64,000 nt of DNA from Liolophura sinensis (taxonomy: Eukaryota > Mollusca > Polyplacophora > Chitonida > Chitonidae). The stretch spans positions 11,405,338 to 11,469,337 of the forward strand of contig NC_088302.1 in assembly GCF_032854445.1 (NCBI RefSeq), in the 5' to 3' direction. The notes beneath the pieces were generated by a model, which was not told the origin of the DNA, did no database searches, and worked only from the letters and a program-made list of their open reading frames with translations. Position numbers and translations under genes: made by a program. Position 1 is the first letter of the stretch; the number at the start of each line of letters is the position of its first letter. This document shows, one piece after another, positions 34,201 to 46,000 of this stretch.

Positions 34201-35799
34201 GACACAACGTCCACTGGTTCATCAAGTTGTCCAAAAAACAGAAAAATGGACATTATCAACACAGGAAAATGTGATTTTTCTTATTCAGAAGAAGGGTTAG
34301 AAATCTTGGTGGAAGCAAAATTTGAATGCCATACAAGAACACTCTTTCTTTCCTCAAACATAAAAGTGGTTTGGTCCAATGATCCCATGCACATGTGAAA
34401 TGTTCTGAGGTCAAGGGTAAACCCTTTGCATCTGGATGGGTGTTCTGTATTGTGAATTCATGTATTTGGAAATATATAAATGGTCATCTGTCCAATGAAT
34501 ATCAGAATGTAAACATAACACTGGATCATCTACAATCATGATAATGTTAATCTGATGAAGAATACAATAATCCACAATGGCCGAGGTGGACGCATGCATA
34601 TCGCTAACTAAACACTAACAACATGGACATGTAAACAGGTGATCGGCAGCTTCCATACATTTAGAAAAAACATTTCCATATAATACTATAGAACTGCAAT
34701 TAAATACACCCGCCAACATTGTGTGATATGAATCAAAACGCAGTGGAGTCTTTTCAATGGATGGACGTGAATGAAAACTAAAAAAAAAAACCAACAAAAA
34801 AACAAACAAACCCTCCACTTTCATGTGATCTCGGCTTAGGCCAACAAATATACATAGCAGTAATCTACAGGCTTTCCTCAACATGGACAAAACACACTTA
34901 AAAACAAATTATGCATTGTTAAGTTGTCATTTTCAAATATACATATATTTATAGATAGAGATATATTTGTATTTATATATAAACATACATTCTGACTGTG
35001 GAGTGTAAGCACCCACCGATGCAAGTCCTACAACAGAGCTATACAATATTGGCCTGAAGTCAGATTTTACATCCTACAATGTTTAAAAGAAATGCCACCC
35101 ATACTAACTAAAAAGAAAAATGCAGGGGATGGGGAAGCCCTTGTCTCCCCCAGTGTAGTCTCTTCAAGCCAGGGACTGCTGACGGTTTCTTTGGCTTAGT
35201 GTCTCCCCAAGACTATTTGATTTGTACATATATTAAAAAGGTGGCTGACACTGTATGTATGTATAGATTACTTTAGGAACATGGCCTTCACCTACATACA
35301 AGCCATGCATAAATGTATCATGCTTACAAATTGAGATCTCCATATGATGTTGTATTGGCAAAGCAGCCTATGTGTTAAGAAAACAAAACAAAAAAAAAAA
35401 ACACACACACACACAACACAAAAACCAAAGGAAAAAAAAACAGGTAGGTCCCCATGTGAAGTAGGCAATTCAATGACAATAAAGCTTGTATAGACAGAGG
35501 AAAAGAAACTTGAACAGATTTAAAGTGTTCCTACATTTAGCTTGTGGAACTTTGACTGCTAGTGCCACAGATTCATCTAGCTGAAGTTTGAACCAGCAAT
35601 CTTTGCCAAAACCAAAATCTTACAAGTTCTGATTAACGAGTCATCTCTTGTGTTCATGAGTCAGTCAAGAATGAGTGTTCCGATACAATGCAATGAGTGA
35701 CATTGGAAAGCACAGCATTGAGGGGTGAGCTCACACTACATGCCCAAATACACCACAGGTGTACACTAATACCAAGTACACACCATTCTCAGGTATGAA

Positions 35800-35850
35800 T
35801 AAATGATTACGGCTTAACGCCACATCAGCAATATTTCAGTGGCGAGAACA
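35800..35850. repeat. Dispersed repeat family 4, short copy
   Basis: AATGATTACGGCTTAACGCC followed by ATCAGCAATATTTCAG. Confidence 0.6.
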
Positions 35851-36535
35851 TTCCTCAGGTATGTAAACATTGCATGCATTTTTAACCGGGACGAATACTT
35901 AATTTTCTCTTTCAGTGTCTCAATAAAAATTTTAATAATAAAATTAAAGAAAATACGGATGATTTGATGCCAGCCCATAGTGCTTTATGGGTTACAGCTG
36001 GTGACGGAAAGGAAGACCCTTCTTGATTTTACTAGCCCAGTACAAACACATGCTGTATAAACCTTTGGGGATTCCATGAGAATTCACATTCAACCCCAAA
36101 TGGTCGGTAATGTGATGGCCTTGTTATGCACAGCCAAGGCAGCAGAAAGAAGACCCACTGGATATGTAAAGTGATGATTAGTGAGTTATATGAGGTAACC
36201 TCACAGGTTGAAACATGATACAGTCTGCTTTATAATGGTCATATATAACACTTCCACACAGCAGAATTCTCACATGGCTTTTGTCTTGATCTGGCCGTTT
36301 TCCAACTCATGGCTGTAGGTAAACATTTTGAAATTATACACAAAACCTCATTTGGCTTTGTCGCCACACTTTGCCGGCTAGCTTGTCAGGCAGATCTTCC
36401 ACTGCTGATATCACTGAAAATCTGAAGACTACATTCATGTGTGGCCAAATGGGCCTCCCCACACAAGCGAGTTCCCTTTCAGGGGAGGCAACTGTGGTAA
36501 AAGCAGAGCACTAGAGCAGCCTAAGTCAGCCTGTG

Positions 36536-37037
36536 CTAGCAGAGAGTTGTCTGTGGAAATGGGCCATGTCCATTGGCCAAACCGTTCCTATGTGCATAGC
36601 TACCAGTACTACTTTTACTGCTTCCTTTACTGTCACCATTCGAGCTTATTGCACTTGTAGGATTGGATGAAACGCTGACGCGTCGCGCTGGATCAGCACA
36701 GGCTCCTGCCTCGGCCTCTTCAGCACGCCGACCGTCCTCGCTGTGCGGTGAAATGTCATTAGCAGGGCGGTGGACCCGCATTTCATACTGCAAGGGCTCA
36801 AGCTCCCCCAGTGAGTTTGTAAGTGGTATATGAGCTGTGTCTATATCACCGTCCAGTAATTGGTCTTCACACTCCTCCGTGTACATTTCACGATTGTCTG
36901 GGTTATTTTCATTACTAAAGAAATAGGACACATTTTTAAAAGATGGATTCAAATCAGGAATAAGTCTTTCTATAATATCCAAAAATGTTGGTCTCTGTTT
37001 GGGTTTGAATTGCCAGCATAGCAACATGAGGTCATAC
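36536..37037 (-). CDS. Receptor terminal exon: kinase end and cytoplasmic tail
   Basis: [30 protein letters not shown], then an acidic and Ser-rich tail. SYAHRNG sits where human receptors have PYTHMNG/PYAHMNG, so the PI3K-binding YxxM is lost. Ends QTTLC (human IGF1R ends QSSTC). Confidence 0.95.
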
Positions 37038-40000
37038 CTGAAAACAGAGAAAAACAAAAATTAACATAAGAAAAAACCCTAAAATTTGCTGATTTTACAG
37101 TTATTTCATCTATTGCTGTGTCCGATTTGGACCTTTCTTTTAAGGGTCAAAAATATATGTAGCTCATTTTATCATCCACCAATAAGATCTTGAAGACTTA
37201 CTCAACAATTCATTATCAATTTTAACACTAATCACTACATGTATACTAATAAAGATGGTTTTAAGTCCATTTTTTATTTAGGTCTTAATACTAGCAAGCC
37301 ATTTTATTACCACAGCACTGATCAGAGATCATTTACAAAAATAATCTCCTGTGAAATTATTCATCACCTTTGTGTCATATGTTTCCTGCAGATTATTTCA
37401 TTACTCGATTGGGCACATGGCAATGCCTCAGCAAACATGAGTTTGAAATATCCAGAAAATAAGAACCAGGAGTTGAATCTATAATCAGTTATAAAACTGA
37501 TTAAGTATTGGAGTTTTTATACATTATCCAACCTCCCCACCGCCTCTCCTTTTTGAGACAGACTCTCTATAAAGCTATGTATATGTACATGATATATTAA
37601 GCTAAGTTTATACGTACAGTTGGTCTGGACACCCCTCTGGCTTTTCCATGATTTTACCATCCAAAACATAGCGAAGCACTTGTTCATTTGCCAGCCCTTG
37701 GTACGGCTGGGCAGCTAGTGTGGCCATTTCCCATAAAACCACACCGTACGACCTGCAAAAGCACAGGTAAATGTCATCACATTGTTCTTCTGTTCCATCA
37801 CCCCATTTACTACTCACAGTATTTTTTTCCTCTCTTTCTCTCATGGGAGCTGTCCACAACAAAACTATAAAAATATTTGTCCTTTAACATGCATGACCCA
37901 TATTTACGCTCATTTTGCCAAATCTACTGAATGCAGGAAGATGTTTTGAGATTAGTTTGGAAAATAAGGTGATATTGTTAGTTTCTATGATATTTATCTG
38001 TCTCTAAAACCAGACTTTTGGGGTGAAATTTGAGATAAATTACCATATTTACAGAGAGATCAGACATGTCTGATCACCAGACAATGGACTCACCAGACGT
38101 CAGACTCGTAAGAATATTTGCCATCTTTTAATGACTCTGGAGGCATCCATCTCACAGGAAGTAGACCCTTGCCCTGTTTTCTGTAATAATCTGTCTCATA
38201 GATGTCTCTTGTCATTCCAAAATCTGTTCAAATCAGAATCATTGAATAAAATTATCCCTGTTATTCCTTTTACAAAAAATGTTGCCAGGGTGCCTTTCAA
38301 ATTTAGAAATTCTGGTACAATGCTCACCAAAGTTGCCAATCAGTCTTATCAATGAATGAACTAATGAGACCCTCACAGAAGCCCTGTACAACAATTAATA
38401 AACATGCATAAACAGTATACACAACTGTATTTTAAAGCCACGTATTCTGTCAATAATATATTGTGGCACATATCAGCTGAAATCGTATATGTTACAATTT
38501 ACTAGTTGAAAGAACTGGCTGAACACCACGGTTGAAAAGCAGGAAGTCGAGGTGTTGTTTTTGTATTCTCTGCTGTTCTGATATACATCGGCAATACTAC
38601 ATCACCATGACCAATGAACAGCCTCAAAGCTGACTTAACTGAATGTACAAATGTCTCTACACTAATCTTTCTGCAAAAATGTTTTACTGAGCATCATGCA
38701 CTATAATTCATGAGGCGAAAATTTACCACAATCACTCTTTATGGGATCATTAGTAACAGTCATCTGAAATATGTTCTTGTGGGAAAAAAAAAAAAAAAAT
38801 GGGAACTATCAAATCGGATCATTCAACAATTTTTCAAAAATCTTCTCCCAATGGGGAACACTGTCCAGTATGTCACTACGTAGACCGTGTTTCAATAAAA
38901 GAGCACATAAAGCAAAGAGGTAGCTTATATTTTATTTATTAATTTGATCACTGTTCATGCCGTACTCAAGAATATTTCTCTTATACCATGGTTGTCAGCA
39001 TTATGGTGGGAGGAAACCAAGCAGAACCTGATGGAAACCCACAACCATCTGCAGGCTGCTGACAGACCTTCCTACATATGGCCGGAGAGGAAGTCAGCAT
39101 GAGCTGGACTTGTACTCACAGCGACCTCATAGGTGGATGGCAGTTCATAACCATTGCATTGTAACAGCAGAGAATGATGTGTTTTTTTCACAGGATGGAA
39201 CCAGCTTGTGAAGGAAATGTCGAGTGATCACGCCTGTTTACAAACCTCCAATTTTCACTGTGTTGTCAGCAGCAACCATGCAGTTCCTGGCGGCCAAATC
39301 CCGATGTACAAACTTTTTGAAGCCCAGGTAAGCCATTCCATCGGCTATTTCACCTGCCATCTGCAATATCTCTTTCACTTGCAGTTGTCTCCCACAATTA
39401 TCCTGTTGAAGAAAAATATTGGTTAATGAGATCCTGTAAGTAGCTTTGCAGTTGGAGATAAAATTGTTAGAGTTACAACAAAAAAAGTGTAAGCAGCCAG
39501 TTCCGGGGTTGATGTACAAAGAAGTGTGACCCATATATACCTCTTACCATGAAGACAACAACTTCACCAAACACATTAACAAATACGCACATTTATTATA
39601 TTATCTTGAGTAAAATGTGTTGAGTGCTGAAAATGTGTCGAAATGACAAAATGTCTGAACTGCTACAAAGAGGCTGAAATGACAAAATGTCTGAACTGCC
39701 ACAAAAATGTTGAAATGACAAAATGTCTGAATTGCGCTAAAGATGTTAAAATGACAAAATGTCTTGAATGTCACAAACACGTTGAAATGACAAAATGTCT
39801 GGAGTGACATAATGATGTAGAAATGACAAAATGTCTGTACTGCTCCAAAGATGATGAAATGGCAAAATGTCTGGAGTGACAAAACAATGTTGAAATGACA
39901 AAATGTCTTGAATGTGAAAAAGATGATGAAATGGCAAAATGTCTGGAGTGCCACTAAGATGTAGAAATGACAAAATGTCTGAGCTACAACAAAGCCATCT

Positions 40001-43000
40001 TACTTCGTCATCTGGCCGATGTTTACGTAGGAAGTTCTTTAGGTCGCCATTTGCCATCAGCTCCATGATCACAAAGGTGGGCTGAGTTTTGGAGACAACA
40101 CCTATCAATCGCACCACATGGTGACACACAAATTTCCTGCAACACACAAAACAATCCCACATGGATGTGCTGACACATTAGCAGTAACAGATTTTGATAC
40201 AGCACCATAAAAAAATAAATGTATTAAATATCTTCATTTTCATTGCTTCTTAACACCATACTCAACGATTTATCAATCATATAATAGCAGTGAGTCACAG
40301 GGCCTGTTTTACAAAATGTTCCATGGCCTCCTATGTATAATATTATTTAATAAGTCGCAGGCCAAATCTGAGAGGACCTGCTACCGTTTTCATGTGAACT
40401 GCTGTTTTATTTTATTACATGTGTTTTCCCTAAACCCTCATTTGAAGATGCTCTGGGAATTACCACACAGTTTATGGTCACCACCACAACATTACGTAAA
40501 TCCATAAATCACACTTAAAACCTGAAAAAAGTTGTTTTATTGGCAAAATGGATGAGGATGTAGGTCATGGGTTGCTTTTAATTACGTGTATTACGATATT
40601 ATGGTCAAACAGACAAACAGACTACATGCAAATGTATGAGTTTTTTTTTTTTAATAAAAAATAAATAAAAATAAATTTCAAAAAAGAAATGCTTTGTGAG
40701 TCAGAGTTTTTTTTTTAAGATGGCTATTGTCCTTGGGTCTGAAGGCTTGGGCAGTGGGTGTCTGTATTGTTGCAAACTGTCCACATTTTTTGAAAATATC
40801 AGACGTATTAGTACCCGTATTCTGAGGTGTTCTCACCCGCCGAGTCCTTCACCCGTTCACTTTGGCATTGCCCACCCCCCATGTAGTGAAATTCCGAAAC
40901 TCCGAACACCTGTGCCACACATTTTGAGCACAGAGCACTCTGAACTTTCCAGACAATATCCTTTGAATCCTTTGTGTATATATTGTACTCTCTCGATTTG
41001 ACAGCAGGAGAAGCTTCTCAACAATCCCTGTTGTTGCTGTTGTACAATGATTTGTGACTAGTACCTTGCTACATGTCAATCAGTGGATAATGTGATACAG
41101 TAAAGGCAACAAGGTGTTAGTCAATAACACTGAAGATCGTTTTATGATTATTTGGTTCTTGTTTTTTAAAATCTTTCATGATTACTTTTTATTTTCAAAG
41201 CTGTCCTGTTGAAAATTGACATTTTACACAAAATGAAATTTGGCCTGCAATTCCTTTCTTTTAATTTTTTTTTTAGCAGGTCATATTAGGATTTTATCTG
41301 TTAGCAGGTTGTTAAAATGAGCCCTGAGTTTTCTGTGTAAACCACCGACCTTCAGCAAGTTACTTGATTAACTTTTCCAGGTGTGCAGGGAGTATGGGTG
41401 ACAGAGAAGTGGACTTAAACAAATGTTAGATTGCGAGACATCCATGTGAGCGATGTCAACCATCTTTGTGTCACCAAGACCCCACAAGCAGTGGGGTGAA
41501 TGAAAAAATTCCCTGTCCAAGGCACGGTTTGCATTATTAGCGGTCAACCTTTAGAAAGCATAATAAAACCTGCTTAAGACCTACTTCATATTTGTGGCTT
41601 CTTGAAGGAAATCACAGCGGTCACTCATTGTTGCATTTTCATTTAAAGTCTGGAATTCAAAAAAGAATTATTATTTCTTCACTATGGGTAAAATATAATT
41701 TAGAATAAACATAATGGATGATAATTCACAATTTGCCTGAGGGTTTGACAAAAGATTTAAAGTTTTACACTGTACTGAAGAATATTTCACTAATACGGTG
41801 GAGGTCTGCATTAAATCAGGAGGAATTCGGGCAGAGCCCAAGGGAAACCCAGGACTGTCCACAGGTTGCTGGCAGACCTTCTCACATATGTTCAGAGACA
41901 AAAGATTATTAGGAAGCACATGTAAGAATAAAAGAACTCTCCCTAATATTCTCGGAATTCATTTCTGTCTGCTTGCACTTTTTTCAGTAAGACAAGTATC
42001 TGTTTGATATAAAAGAAGGGTGTTGGCAAAAGAAGAGACAGAAATCTGTACATGACAAGACACAAGAGACAAGTAACAGTCTGAGACAAGAGACAAGTAC
42101 TGGCACCAGAAAAAGAGACAAGAAACAGTCTAAGACAAGCGGTCACTACGAAACAATAGATAATTATCAGCATGAGACAAGAATCAGCAAGAGAGGAGTA
42201 TCGGTATGAAACAAGAGACAGATATTAATAGGAGACCAGAGACAGTCACCAATGAGAGACAAAAGATATTCTTGATTATGTAGTGGAGAAACGATGAGCA
42301 ACAGGAGATTCTTGAATCAACTGATGCGAGTTGTTTCCCCTACTTATTGATTTTTGTTTTTCAAAAATCGTGCGATGTCATTTCAAACAAATAAAACTTT
42401 AAATCACAATTTGCGTGAATGAATGCTCTTTCGTGCCGGCTGAGCCACATTATTTGCATAGTGTAATATAATAAGTAGCATAGTTGATCTTTCGTGATAA
42501 TGTTACATGAAGTTTTAGTGCAACAGCGTTAGAGCTTTTAGCCACTGGGCCTCTAGTCGGTTGTACTCTATATAGATTACTACTGGGTGTGTAACATTAT
42601 GGGCAGTGACTATATGATTAGTTATGGGGGGAAAGTAAATATGAATTGATTGATTTTTTTTTCTTTTTTTTTTTTCTGATTGGTGTTTTACGCCGTACTC
42701 AAGAATATTTCACTTATATGACGGCGGCCAGCATTATGGTGGGTGGAAACCGGGCAGAGTCCGGGGGAATACCATGACCATCCGCAGGTTGCTGGCAGAC
42801 CTGAATTGATTGAAAGCTTACATATAATCTTCGGAAATCAGATAGTAGATTATACTACTATTTATCTCTATCACATTGACACAACTGGTCCTCGAGATGT
42901 CCATGTTCATAAACAGAGTACCACAAATTAGACCCACCAGTTCACCTTGCTGTTCATATTTTTGTTTAAGAGAATTGATGACGCTACTCATCAATGTATA

Positions 43001-46000
43001 TCAGTGTATTTGAAATGAAGGCGAAGAACGAAACTGTTAGAAAACGAATTTCACATTGATCAGAAACCAACGGACTCTTCAAATATAACATCCTTACGAT
43101 CGGTAACACAAAGGATTGACGTCACAACCAATGTTTAAATTCATCTGAAAAGGGAAGGTTGGTCTTCCCGGATAGCTCAGTGGGATATTGGAATGTTTTA
43201 GATCCTTGTGTTCACGAGTTCGAATCCATCTCTACCGTATACCTGTCAAAGGCACACTCAGGTGGCACAAGTGGTCATCCATCACCACTCAAACCACAAA
43301 CTCGCAAGCGTGGATTCTTGAAAAACAATCAACTGCGCAGACAATAGCGTGACGTCACAACAAACGTTTGAGCAACTAGAGATTAATGTGAGACAAATGA
43401 CTAGTACTGGTATGAGACTACAGACACTGTTACAGACAATATTAAAACCATAACCATGCACAAGATGTGTTTACCTTGACGGCGACCATCCTTGGTCCAT
43501 TCGGGCTTCCGTCTGCATACTCTCCCTCGTATACCATTCCAAATGAACCCTGACCTAGCTCCTTGATGAGACTAATCTTATCACGATCAACTTCCCACTC
43601 GTCGGGTGTGTATGCTGAAATGACAATATTTGGACATCACAAAATGTCTGTCTGAACTTGGTCACTTCCACAAACTTGATGACAGCTATACATGTTGTAA
43701 GTGTTGTAGCACATCAGAGGAATATTATCTAATCTGGACATGTTATTTTATAAGAATTCTTAAAATCATAAGCATTTCTACCTGCACAATACATTTCGTC
43801 ATCGAAATCTTGAAAATTATATATTTAAACTGCATCTAAAGCTACATTTCAGAAGTTAATTCTGTAGAGGGCTAAGGGTAATTGAGTTTCAGAATATCAC
43901 CATTGGCAATGCAAATGTAGCTACCAATATGTATATGACAGAAAAGGCTTAGTTCTCCATCTACTGTTCTCGCCAGTGGTTTATTTCACATTGATTCACA
44001 AACCACATCAAACCGACACTTGCTGGCCTAGCTCATTATTAAACTGTGAGAATGAGAGCTGATGAAGTATTGTCTTCTAAAACCATTTTTACCTCCAAAT
44101 ATAAACTGGCTAATAAACTAACTTTCATACATGCTAGGAAATGCCACAAACTAAATAAAAAGTACAACGGACATAACTTTTCATATAATCCTTAAACATC
44201 AGGTTACACATGTATATACACACACAGAAATGGTAAATATTTAACCTTGAGGAGAGCAATTTATGACACTTACATGTAGACGTGTGGAATTTGCAATTAA
44301 ACAGACAGCTCTATCGTTCCACCAAGTATTTGACTGGCTCCCATTAACAGAGTGCTTATCGTTTTTCTTTCCCCTCTCTTTTACAGTGAAACTGTGCCAG
44401 GTATATGCATTTGACTTAAATGGTCTACAATAAAGGAGTGTGTGGATGTGATGGTGTGTGTGTGTGTGTGGAGAAGGGGGATGGAAGAGACCTGTCTTGT
44501 GATTTGCAATAAAGTTCACCAAGTTTTCTGTACTTTGCATTCACTGGCCGTGTCTGTTTTAGTTGAGGAAGGGCTTCTCCCAGAAAACATACAGCCCTTG
44601 AGTGATGCTTTCTCTCCTTAGGGTTCCCATCCTTTTCTTAATTTGATAATCAAACCCTTTTCCAAGCTTTCAAAACTATAAGTCTTTCTTTATCAGCCCA
44701 GCATTCCCTGACCAATGACCAGTGTTCATTACAGTACATTATTTCTTCATTTCTTAAGCCATAATCAATCAATCAATCGAACATCACATGGCATCATTGG
44801 ATTTCCCAACTTGCTTAAGATGTTACACAAACACCTAGCTTGTTCCAAGCAAGAAATTCAAGACCTTTTTTAGGGCCTTAATTGACTTTCACTTCACTAA
44901 AGTTTTTCTTTCTTCCATACCCATGAGGTTTTGTTATAGCCCAAACTTTTCATTGTCTGCCATGTAAAAAAAATTCACGTTAAACTCTTTAAGAGAAGTC
45001 TGTTTTCTCAGAACTTGCTGCTCATGCTTCAGTCCTATCATTTAATATCCCGACAGATCAGAGGGGTTGTGTGTCGGCACGGTGGATCATCATTAACACG
45101 AGGCTTGCAAAGTGAAAACGATACTCACTTATGCCCCATGACCAAGATAGGCATAGTGCCCTCTGGACGTTGTCTAAGGGAGGATAACTCAGTGGTATAA
45201 TTCAATGGGTTCTATCACCCAGTAATGGGCTGCAACACAGAGTTATCTTCCCTTAGATTGTGCTAGGCCAACTTGGTTAAGGGCCATAACCAATTCCCCC
45301 ATAAATCTGAAAGGGGACTTACACAGATACAACACCCATCTGGATGTGTACATTGATTTTTTACATTTTAAAGGAAATGTTTGGCAGATGTATATAAAAA
45401 AATCACAACACACTACTAATCTACATGACAGCAGTTTTTCCCCAAACATCTTCACTTTAGCCTCGTCATGGAAACAACGAAATTGCACGACAAATGTACG
45501 AGTTTACTGGACTCCTCTTATGCTTACAACAATGCTTACCGATGCCAATATAGTCCGGGTTTTCTGACACAATGTAGGGAGGATGTAGCCTAAAACCACC
45601 ATGATTGGGAGGAGAAAAAGACATAGTAATTAGATTATCATGCCTTAATATCCCTCTTCTGAGGGTGATTTACGGACTAACCGACTTACCACTGTAAAAG
45701 TAGTCCGGGTTTACAGATGTATACATCGTATCATGCCCATTGACAAACCTAAGGCACAAAACAAAGCAAAAATAAAAATCACAGCGCAAGAACGATGTTT
45801 CTACCACCAGAAAGAAAGAGAAAAAGACAAGCTAGTACATGTTAGATATTGTTCACTCCATTGACACAAAGGAAAACAACAAAATGTACCCTTATTTTTC
45901 TTTGAAAATAACACAATTATTGTACAAATTGGCAACATGACAGGATAGGTTACCCTGCCCAATGAATTTATGAATTCAGGTAAATGCATGTATTCAACAG

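Larger units (their letters stand above)
26850..36535. other. Interval between PDIA3 and the receptor stop codon
   Basis: No convincing gene. The right portion must include the receptor 3'UTR (minus strand), whose end I cannot place. Also present: an 18-G run (27642-27659), SINEs at 28413 and 29449, a repeat related to 35800 at 28648-28715, a tRNA-like segment at 29343-29420, hairpins at 30466-30527, an (ATT)n tract at 31246-31274 and AT-rich sequence. Confidence 0.7.

Noticed and set aside
39601-39954. 117-codon minus-strand ORF rich in QTFCHF
   Set aside because: 36-bp minisatellite; a frame continuing from the neighbouring kinase exon is intronic read-through.
43164-43240. Functional tRNA gene
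   Set aside because: A and B boxes are recognisable but no acceptor-stem pairing or proper cloverleaf; better read as a SINE head.
45540-45748. Exons A and B used together as two consecutive exons
   Set aside because: Joining A to B puts B out of its NPDY frame and leads to a stop in the kinase exon.
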